From the NCBI GenBank assembly GCA_964636885.1, contig CAZWVA010000072.1:1-12503 (forward strand): 12,503 nt of DNA. Reading direction: 5' to 3'. How positions within the stretch are numbered: the stretch's first letter is position 1; each line of letters begins with the position of its first letter. Position numbers and translations under genes: made by a program. Source of the stretch: CAZWVA01 sp964636885 (GTDB taxonomy: Bacteria; Desulfobacterota_D; UBA1144; Nemesobacterales; CSP1-2). The notes under the pieces are model-generated. The model was given only the letters and a program-made list of their open reading frames with translations. It did not search any database and had not been told where the DNA came from. Shown here piece after piece: positions 7,307 through 12,351 of this stretch.

Positions 7307-7378
7307 AAACACCCCCGTTAGCAATCGTGTGATCTTGCACAGTGGCCTGTGTAAGATCGCACGGTTCTTTGGGTGTTT
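7307..7378. repeat. 72-bp composite palindrome
   Basis: The inner stem pairs CGTGTGATCTTGCACAG (7326-7342) with CTGTGTAAGATCGCACG (7347-7363). All 17 positions pair if two G-U wobbles are allowed, around a TGGC tetraloop. The outer arms AAACACCC (7307-7314) and GGGTGTTT (7371-7378) are perfect 8-bp complements, separated from the inner stem by an asymmetric internal loop. The compensating G-U changes suggest an RNA-level structure or a MITE/REP-like element. It lies close upstream of the broken ATPase fragment. Confidence 0.65.
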
Positions 7379-7511
7379 CCCTTTTCTTAGCCCCTCCTCT
7401 TAGATGCAATCCATCCAAGATATTAAAAAAATAAATCTGGCACGTCTATTGCAATTTTAAAGCAAATAAGAACGCGTTGAGTGTATTGCATCATAGAATA
7501 AGAGGAAAAGA

Positions 7512-7709
7512 ATGAGGATCAAGAAATTAATCCTGGCTTCCCTTCTCTGTATAGCGCTCCTTACAAGCTATGGTTGTGGTTTCCTTGCAGGGGCGGCGGC
7601 AGGGGGTGCAGGCGGATATATACTTAGGGATCAGGGCTACAAGGTAAGACCTCCCATAAAGAAAGAAACGGGCGAGTCGGGTCGTGTGGATACGCCTCCA
7701 AGGGGTTGA
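7512..7709 (+). CDS. Small glycine-zipper lipoprotein
   Basis: The 65-residue product starts with a basic, then hydrophobic signal sequence (MRIKKLILASLLCIALLTSYGC). Cys22 is the likely lipid-modified residue, although Ser-Tyr-Gly before it is not an ideal lipobox. Residues 23-37 (GFLAGAAAGGAGGYI) form a glycine-zipper segment, and the rest is a short polar tail rich in Lys, Pro and Gly. Small outer-membrane lipoproteins of this design are common in Gram-negative bacteria, and their function is mostly unknown. AGAGG at 7501-7505 supports ATG 7512. It is the first gene after the composite palindrome. Confidence 0.7.
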   Translation: MRIKKLILASLLCIALLTSYGCGFLAGAAAGGAGGYILRDQGYKVRPPIKKETGESGRVDTPPRG

Positions 7710-7786
7710 TATGAACCCAATTATTAGATGCGTTGTAACTCACGTACAGTATCAACTTAACCCCTTAGGATAGAACGCCTTATTTC

Positions 7787-8119
7787 TTGAGGGACGATTC
7801 TCAAACCTTTCAAACCTTCCCTATAGCGTGTTATACTGAAAATGAGGGGCGGATACAAATAAGAAAAAACATAAAAAGGATACTTATATCTGTTTTCGCC
7901 TTGACCCTATTCGGTTGTGGGATACCGGCAAAGAACTCGATTAGAAGAAACGAGACCGGGATAAACCAGGCTTATTTAGGATGCCTTATGTATAGCTCCG
8001 ATATACTGAAATGCCAGGACCTGAGATGGGGTGCAATGCTTGCCCTATCCAATATGAAACAACCTTCAACCGTTTCCATAGAGGATCTGAAGAAGGCAAC
8101 CCCAGTAAAGGTGAAGTAA
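7787..8119 (+). CDS. Possible small lipoprotein, start uncertain or lost
   Basis: The convincing part begins near 7859: a basic start (IRKNIKRI), a hydrophobic stretch (LISVFALTLFGC) with a lipobox-like end at the Cys encoded near 7916-7918, and a mature part of about 67 residues with two further cysteines (LGCLMY and ILKCQD). No ATG or GTG is in frame before the hydrophobic segment. The only formal start is TTG 7787, which adds 23 polar residues and would hide the signal peptide. An ATG at 7842 behind a TATACT (7832-7837) is out of frame and stops after six codons, so a small indel near the A-run at 7864-7869 is possible. The codon at 7859, ATA, could instead be a mutated ATG. I do not recognise the family. 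Either a non-standard start or a decaying gene fits. Confidence 0.45.
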   Translation: MRDDSQTFQTFPIACYTENEGRIQIRKNIKRILISVFALTLFGCGIPAKNSIRRNETGINQAYLGCLMYSSDILKCQDLRWGAMLALSNMKQPSTVSIEDLKKATPVKVK

Positions 8120-8158
8120 ATCCCACCCGACTGCTGAAAGACATACGGATTGTGGAAA

Positions 8159-8287
8159 TCACAAAAGACCAATAAGGAGTATTCCCCACACGATGTAGGA
8201 AAGTATTAATCCGTTAACGACCCCGAGCATAGGACGTATGGGATCATCGGTCACGAATCCTTCATCTCGACGCGCTCTTTTTCCCAT
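8159..8287 (-). CDS. 42-residue single-span membrane protein
   Basis: This gene reads MGKRARRDEGFVTDDPIRPM, then a hydrophobic segment of 22 residues, LGVVNGLILSYIVWGILLIGLL, and stops at TGA (8161-8159). The ATG at 8287-8285 is preceded on its strand by AGGGAG with a 6-nt spacing, a good ribosome site. The charged N-terminus, single membrane helix ending at the C-terminus, and proper translation signal argue that it is a real small membrane protein. Its function is unknown. It runs opposite to its neighbours: it overlaps no gene, and its start lies 23 nt from the start of the LLM-enzyme fragment. Confidence 0.6.
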   Translation of the reverse strand: MGKRARRDEGFVTDDPIRPMLGVVNGLILSYIVWGILLIGLL

Positions 8288-8310
8288 TGCTTTCTCCCTG
8301 AGGTTTTTAG

Positions 8311-8622
8311 ATGTTTGTGTTTCTCTTACAAGATCCGTGCCCGCAGATGTTCGAGGGAATCAAGGATATGGCACGGGAATCCGGTCGTGACCCTAATGCG
8401 CTAGAGCTTATAGTGAGGGCCAATGTAGAGGTATACGATTCAAGGCCTGATAAGAACCGCCCCGACTTTACCGGCACACTAGATCAGATTGCCGGTGACA
8501 TTATGGCAACACGGGGGCTCGGTGCTGCAGAGCTTTTATTGGATATACAGTTCTCGCCGGGTGTCGAGGGTATAAACGACATCGTTTCCCTTATGGACAA
8601 ACTTTGGAATATCGCCAAGTAG
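8311..8622 (+). pseudogene. C-terminal fragment of an LLM-class (F420-type) oxidoreductase
   Basis: Residues 13-103 (from MFEGIKDMARESGRDP to the end DIVSLMDKLWNIAK) match the C-terminal region of luciferase-like, F420-dependent oxidoreductases. They include the GRDP turn, the RANVEVYD strand and the GAAELLLDIQF strand just before the final helix. Complete enzymes have about 280-330 residues, so the flavin/F420-binding N-terminal two thirds are missing. In-frame stops lie directly before ATG 8311, and there is no clear ribosome site (the AGGGAG nearby serves the opposite-strand gene). The fragment is probably non-functional. It ends 24 nt before the tRNA fragment, so it is the last chromosomal relic before the mobile element. 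Confidence 0.7.
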
Positions 8623-8646
8623 AATGACTCTACGGAATCCTTTTGG

Positions 8647-8692
8647 TGGTGGAGATGACGGGAATCGAACCCGCGACCTCCGCCTTGCGAAG
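8647..8692 (-). other. attachment-site scar: 3' half of tRNA-Ala(CGC)
   Basis: Read on the minus strand this is a clean tRNA 3' half: anticodon loop TTCGCAA (8691-8685) with anticodon CGC, anticodon stem strand GGCGG, variable AGGTC, T stem GCGGG, T loop TTCGATT, CCCGT, acceptor strand CATCTCC, discriminator A and encoded CCA (8649-8647). Position 70 is U, as in tRNA-Ala, where the G3-U70 pair is the identity element. The 5' partner strand is not there: what precedes the loop (TTGGC) does not pair with GGCGG, and no D arm follows. So only the crossover segment typical of tyrosine integrases is present. Confidence 0.82.
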
Positions 8693-8803
8693 CCAAAATT
8701 GAACTTGTGCCAGTTTGTCCGGATAGGTATAGAATATAAATAATATCAAATAGTTAGGTAATTTTTATCATCCTGTCCTCATAGAGACAAATACGTAAAA
8801 ATA

Positions 8804-8833
8804 GACACCTTATGGACACCTCCTTGGACACCT
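8804..8833 (+). repeat. Three direct GACACCT repeats near the att site
   Basis: GACACCT occurs at 8804-8810, 8815-8821 and 8827-8833. The last two copies, and the A/T context of the first, share a longer core (GGACACCT). Spacing is 11 and 12 bp, about one helical turn, so all three lie on one face of the DNA. They sit 110-140 bp inside the element from the tRNA scar, where arm-type binding sites for an integrase or excisionase are expected. The intervening DNA (8693-8800) is AT-rich and has no gene. Confidence 0.5.
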
Positions 8834-8904
8834 GTTAAACTTGTTGGGAATTGTGGAAAGGGATAGGCTCCTCTTACCCCTTGCCTACCCCTAAAGGACT
8901 TGGC

Positions 8905-9819
8905 TTGAAAGATAATACTCCTTCCAACAGGAAAAGCAAGCCCGGAGTAAAATCAGGTTTACTTCAATCTGTTTGGAATAAGGAAGAGCTTGAAAAATTA
9001 ACTCCACTAATTGAGCTGGCCTACTCTACACCTCCCGATTTAACCTCCGCATTGAAACTACAGGAAGAACCCCTGGATCTCCTGGCAGGTGCTTTGGGGA
9101 ATCCCACCTTTAGCATCAAAGAAGAAATTGCCAACTTCCTTCTCTTGCGGAGCTTAAACGAGGACTTTTCCCCGGATCTGTACCCTTATCTTAAGTCCTT
9201 TACCTTAGAAGGAGATCTTAATCATCTGATTAATGCCGTAAAAGCTCAGGGCGTTAAATCCCTTCATTGCCCCATCCTTAAAATCATCCTGCATACTCTA
9301 AGGGTTAAGTTTCAGAGCTACCTGTACAATGGAGATAAAAAGGGGATGAAACAGCTAAGGAAATTGTCTGCTAAAATAGGTGAAGCCCTTCTAATAGAAG
9401 AACCCCTAGGGGATCCTATCTTAAAGCCCCTTACGTCACTCCAAAAAAGACATGTCCTACTCAGGTCCTTAGACCTCCACCTGCTGGAACTCTTCCTCAA
9501 AGGTAAAAAACGTAACGTGTTAACGAGTGAGTCATTCATCAAAGAACGTTACGCCGCGGAGCTGAGAAAAGCACGTAGAGAGAAAAAAGTCACCCAGAGC
9601 CTCATCAAGAAAGAGAAGGCCAGACTTAAAGGCGCCTCCCCTCCCGAAAGAAAGAAGCTGTCCTCAAAAATCCGAAGATGGCAACAGGAAGTAGAGGTGT
9701 TTAGCAGTGAGCGAGCCAAAGAGAAAACTATCGAACATCTAGTGCAGTTAACGGGCATTAGAATCGGTAAAAGGGAACTAGCCAGTATCCTTTATTCACC
9801 CACCCGGAAAAACCGCTAG
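8905..9819 (+). CDS. Unrecognised 304-residue element protein
   Basis: I do not recognise this protein. The frame has no ATG until 9347. TTG 8905 lies 6 nt after AAAGGA (8893-8898) and is my preferred start; TTG 8851 would add 18 residues. The first two thirds look alpha-helical, with many Leu and Pro-rich turns. After about residue 210 the sequence is very basic and coiled-coil-like (ELRKARREKKVTQSLIKKEKARLKG and then SSKIRRWQQEVEVFSSERAKEKTIEHL), and the protein ends in a basic tail. No signal peptide or membrane segment is visible. It occupies the place next to the att site where an integrase often sits, but it lacks the Arg-HxxR-Tyr pattern of tyrosine integrases and any serine-recombinase motif. 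DNA binding is a guess from charge only. Confidence 0.65.
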   Translation: MKDNTPSNRKSKPGVKSGLLQSVWNKEELEKLTPLIELAYSTPPDLTSALKLQEEPLDLLAGALGNPTFSIKEEIANFLLLRSLNEDFSPDLYPYLKSFTLEGDLNHLINAVKAQGVKSLHCPILKIILHTLRVKFQSYLYNGDKKGMKQLRKLSAKIGEALLIEEPLGDPILKPLTSLQKRHVLLRSLDLHLLELFLKGKKRNVLTSESFIKERYAAELRKARREKKVTQSLIKKEKARLKGASPPERKKLSSKIRRWQQEVEVFSSERAKEKTIEHLVQLTGIRIGKRELASILYSPTRKNR

Positions 9820-9843
9820 ATCCATCCTCTAATCATCCTGATT

Positions 9844-9883
9844 AAATTTGTGCAAACGTTGGATTTCAATTTTGCACAAATTT
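9844..9883. promoter_or_regulatory. Perfect 13-bp inverted repeat, likely operator
   Basis: AAATTTGTGCAAA (9844-9856) is exactly repeated in inverse as TTTGCACAAATTT (9871-9883), with a 14-nt spacer. The right arm contains TTGCAC (9872-9877), which can act as -35 for a TTTATA -10 at 9895-9900 (17-nt spacer). A protein bound here would block that promoter. The site fits autoregulation by the HTH protein encoded directly downstream. Confidence 0.6.
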
Positions 9884-9900
9884 TAATAAGGCCGTTTATA
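9872..9900 (+). promoter_or_regulatory. Promoter of the HTH-rep operon
   Basis: TTGCAC (9872-9877) and TTTATA (9895-9900) are spaced by 17 nt, with an overlapping TATACT at 9899-9904. Start of transcription would be near 9907-9911. A second inverted repeat, TTTGTAA (9907-9913) with TTACAAA (9920-9926), lies at that start site, just before the ribosome site. Confidence 0.4.
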
Positions 9901-9937
9901 TACTTGTTTGTAATCCCATTTACAAATGGAGGTAAAT

Positions 9938-10150
9938 ATGAAAGTTGAGAAAAAGCAGCTTTCCCTAAAAGAAGCTTCCGAGGTTTACTCCATCCCTCTA
10001 TGGACCATTCGGAAATGGGTCTTTCTCCGGGCTATCCCTTTTAGAAAGATCGGCAGACGCGTTTACCTCCCCGTGGAGAGGTTGGAGGCCTGGCTCTCGG
10101 AGCACGATGTGGACCCGAAGAGGGAGGAGGGGATGACCGATGAGCCGTGA
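9938..10150 (+). CDS. AlpA/excisionase-like helix-turn-helix protein
   Basis: This 70-residue DNA-binding protein has the layout of the helix-turn-helix_17 / excisionase family: LSLKEASEVYSIPLWTIRKWV (residues 8-28) is the HTH, and AIPFRKIGRRVYLPVERLEAWL (32-53) is the wing and trailing helix. Such proteins serve as excisionases (bending att DNA for the integrase) or as AlpA-type activators of element genes. GGAGGT (9928-9933) fixes ATG 9938 rather than ATG 9926, which overlaps that site. The palindromes just upstream are its most likely targets. Its stop overlaps the start of the replication gene by 11 nt at one of the two possible starts, so the two are translationally coupled. Confidence 0.85.
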   Translation: MKVEKKQLSLKEASEVYSIPLWTIRKWVFLRAIPFRKIGRRVYLPVERLEAWLSEHDVDPKREEGMTDEP

Positions 10151-11639
10151 ACAACAAAAAAGCCCGGGCCGTGAACCCGGGCGGGAGGGAAGTTACATGA
10201 CCAGCGAATATTATAACACTGGATTCGGGTCTGAGGAATACGTGCTTGGTGCCTTATTAGTAGATCCCAAATGGGCCAAATCAACCGTTGCGAAACTGAA
10301 GTGCGAGGATTTTTCTGATAAACGGCACGCCCTTATCTTCAGCGCAATCGAGGAGCTGGTACGCAAAGGGGTTGCTGTCGACGAGTTAATGGTATTCGAA
10401 CACCTTAGGGCGAAAAACGTGAATATCCCTTTTGCATATTTCGGCCAGCTTCGAGACGCATTTATTACTGAAGCGACCCTACCCTACCACATAGCGCAAT
10501 TGAAGGGCGCTTCTCTTGCCCGTAAAGAGTGGGAGATTCTCCAATGCTATAGTCAAGCACTTCAAAACGGCGCAGATGCGGAAACCCGCGAGAATTATCG
10601 CGGCAAGTTGCGGGCCCTATGGGAGAACGTTAATATATCCTCAGGGAGCAAACTGCGACCAATTCCGGCTTCAGAATTGCCCTCTGCCGAACCGGTTGAG
10701 TCTATTTGGGGAGGTCTGTTCTTTCCAGGGGCGATCACTCAGATTAACTCCGAACCAGGAGTTGGAAAGACAACGCTTATCTATAATTTCTGCTACCACG
10801 GAGCGGTGTCGAAGAGCTTCTTGGGAATCCCGTTTTCAGGCAAAGTACGCTCTCTGTATGTCGACCTCGAAACGCCCGGATGGTTACGAAGAGCAAAGTT
10901 AGTCCGGATAGCAGGGAGCGAAGAACTTCCGTCGGAGGTTCATTTCTTAAACGAATTAAACCTCAGGCGCGATTTTTCGGATCTCGTCGCCCTCTGCAGA
11001 GAGCAGTCCTACAATTTTATCATCTTCGATACTCAAAGTCGAGTACTTGGCATGACCGACGAAAATGACGCCGCCGAAGCCAACGAAGCCCTCAACTTAA
11101 TGAGGCAACTAACGAAACAAACTCGATGCGCCCTTTGTCTCGTACATCATATCGGGAAGAGCGATAACGTTAAGGGGGTTTATAGAGGCCGAGGGAGTTC
11201 TGCGATAGCCGGCGGCGTGGACATAGTTGCCAATCTCGAGGCGTTGGCGGAGGACGCGGTGAGAATCTCCTTCGGGAAAAACCGAATCCTCGGCACGAAT
11301 CCCACCCTCCACCTGCGGAAAAGTGGCGAGGATATGTTCGAGCGATATACCCCGCCAGGGGAAGAATCCGGGTTTTCCCTGTTTGAAGCTCAAAGAGTTA
11401 TCCTCTCGTTACACGACGAAGAGCGCGAACTCTGGACGACGGCGGAGATTTGTGAAGAGGCCGAAAAAATGGGGTTTTCAAAAAGAACGGTTGAGCGCGC
11501 CCTACGGCGGCTAATAGAGGTTGGTCGAATAGAGAGGATTGGCAAAGGCAAATATCGATTCCGCCAAATCCGCCAACCCTTATATAATGGCGGATCTGGC
11601 GGAACGCCTGAAAATGAGGAAATTCCTGAATTTTTATAG
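10140..11639 (+). CDS. Element replication protein: DnaB-N domain, RecA-like ATPase, winged helix
   Basis: From ATG 10140 the protein has 499 residues. Residues 31-128 (SEEYVLGALLVDPKWAKSTV and on) resemble the N-terminal domain of replicative helicase DnaB. Residues 190-395 are a RepA/AAA_25-type RecA-fold ATPase with Walker A SEPGVGKTT (204-212), Walker B FIIFDTQSR (293-301), and LVHHIGK (334-340), followed by RGRGSSAIAGGVDIV. Residues 430-474 form a winged helix (WTTAEICEEAEKMGFSKRTVERALRRLIEVGRI) suited to binding the iterons at its own 3' end. It is probably a hexameric helicase or loader that starts replication of the excised element. Two starts are plausible: ATG 10140 behind AGGAGG (10125-10130), and ATG 10197 behind GGGAGGGA (10183-10190); a hairpin lies between them. 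No primase domain is evident. Confidence 0.85.
   Translation: MSREQQKSPGREPGREGSYMTSEYYNTGFGSEEYVLGALLVDPKWAKSTVAKLKCEDFSDKRHALIFSAIEELVRKGVAVDELMVFEHLRAKNVNIPFAYFGQLRDAFITEATLPYHIAQLKGASLARKEWEILQCYSQALQNGADAETRENYRGKLRALWENVNISSGSKLRPIPASELPSAEPVESIWGGLFFPGAITQINSEPGVGKTTLIYNFCYHGAVSKSFLGIPFSGKVRSLYVDLETPGWLRRAKLVRIAGSEELPSEVHFLNELNLRRDFSDLVALCREQSYNFIIFDTQSRVLGMTDENDAAEANEALNLMRQLTKQTRCALCLVHHIGKSDNVKGVYRGRGSSAIAGGVDIVANLEALAEDAVRISFGKNRILGTNPTLHLRKSGEDMFERYTPPGEESGFSLFEAQRVILSLHDEERELWTTAEICEEAEKMGFSKRTVERALRRLIEVGRIERIGKGKYRFRQIRQPLYNGGSGGTPENEEIPEFL
10156..10182 (-). terminator. GC hairpin inside the 5' end of rep
   Basis: GCCCGGG (10162-10168) and CCCGGGC (10176-10182) form a perfect 7-bp GC stem with a 7-nt loop. 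An A6 run directly precedes it on the + strand, so read on the minus strand it is a textbook intrinsic terminator ending in TTTTTT. On the + strand mRNA the hairpin sits between the two possible rep starts and immediately before the second ribosome site (10183-10190). It could therefore shape initiation as well as stop antisense transcription. Confidence 0.55.
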
Positions 11640-11698
11640 GGACTTACGTTCCGCCAAATTTCTTGCAGGAATTGGCGGAAATTGAGAGGGTTGGCGGA
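11559..11698. repeat. Iteron array, probable replication origin
   Basis: The octamer TCCGCCAA (complement TTGGCGGA) occurs six to seven times: 11560-11567, 11569-11576, then inverted at 11588-11594 and 11597-11603 (core TGGCGGA), and again at 11650-11657, 11672-11679 and 11691-11698. The first four make a 17-bp inverted repeat (11559-11575 against 11588-11604, one mismatch) around a 12-nt AT-rich core with TATATAA. TTCCGCCAA (11649-11657) and TTGGCGGAA (11672-11680) are another perfect palindrome. The array begins inside the last codons of rep and fills the spacer after it. Iterons next to a Rep gene, with an AT-rich melting core, are the normal form of a plasmid or element origin. Confidence 0.72.
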
Positions 11699-11727
11699 AA
11701 CTCTAACCCGATATAAGGGAGGTAAAA

Positions 11728-12351
11728 ATGACCAGAGAGGAGCTATTAAAGAGAACCCTGGAAGAATTAGGTAAGAGATACCCTCCGGGGATGTATGCCT
11801 ACCTCCACCATCATCACCCGGAGGCCTACCAGGAACTCCTCAACTTAGAGAGTACAATCTCCCAAACCTACCTTACAGGTACGATAGGTAAATTAAAAGA
11901 GGTGCTGCGACTGTATTGGAGATTCCACATTACCTATAAGGGTTATTTCCTAAACTCTCTAAAATCATCGGGGACGACCCTTGAGAAACCCGGGGTGGTA
12001 AACCTCCGCCTCCTCACCCTAACCGAACTCTCCAGGCGCAATATGGCCGTTGAGGTCTACTCCGAGCTCCTGGGGCAGACGATTTGGCTTTGCTCCAATG
12101 AGGAAATGGTTTCCCACGTCCTAGCCGATGATCCCCAAGCTGTCTGTTATACGGCAGAGGAGATTCGTCAATTACTCCGTCTAAGACCTACTCCAGGAGA
12201 TATTAAACGCATCCATGAAGTTAAAACTGCCTTCCCGGAATCCAGTATCGTCAAGAGCTCGCCGGCGCCGGAGGATCAGATTTCCGGTCACTCTGAAGCC
12301 TGTGATTGCCCCTCATGTATCCCCGATTCCTGGGAGGACACCCATGGATAG
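11728..12351 (+). CDS. Unrecognised 207-residue element protein
   Basis: I do not recognise the family. GGGAGGT at about 11717-11723 fixes ATG 11728. The protein begins with a helix (MTREELLKRTLEELGKRY), then a four-histidine run in YAYLHHHHPEAY (24-32), and a helical middle. Next comes a possible small beta/alpha unit, ELLGQTIWLCSNEEMVSHVLADDPQAVCYTAEEIRQLLRL (113-152), and a polar tail with a cysteine cluster CDCPSC (192-197). The cluster and nearby histidine (188) could bind metal, but they may also be unstructured. There is no signal peptide or membrane segment. It directly follows the iteron array, in the same operon direction, and overlaps the next gene by 8 nt, which indicates translational coupling. 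A role in element replication or maintenance is inferred from position only. Confidence 0.7.
   Translation: MTREELLKRTLEELGKRYPPGMYAYLHHHHPEAYQELLNLESTISQTYLTGTIGKLKEVLRLYWRFHITYKGYFLNSLKSSGTTLEKPGVVNLRLLTLTELSRRNMAVEVYSELLGQTIWLCSNEEMVSHVLADDPQAVCYTAEEIRQLLRLRPTPGDIKRIHEVKTAFPESSIVKSSPAPEDQISGHSEACDCPSCIPDSWEDTHG

Noticed and set aside
7050..7403. Open + strand frame of 117 codons over the ATPase fragment
   Set aside because: It is the antisense shadow of the Walker B/H-loop coding strand and of the palindrome; it has no ribosome site and no recognisable protein features.
8647..8692. Complete tRNA gene
   Set aside because: The strand opposite the anticodon stem does not pair (TTGGC against GGCGG), and no D arm or 5' acceptor strand follows within tRNA distance.
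8905..9819. Tyrosine integrase, because of its position next to the att site
   Set aside because: No HxxR box or C-terminal catalytic tyrosine context is seen; the HVLLRS segment has the wrong spacing, and the C-terminus is a basic coiled coil.
11559..11698. CRISPR array
   Set aside because: Repeats are 8-9 bp, occur in both orientations, have irregular short spacing and overlap a coding sequence; this fits iterons.
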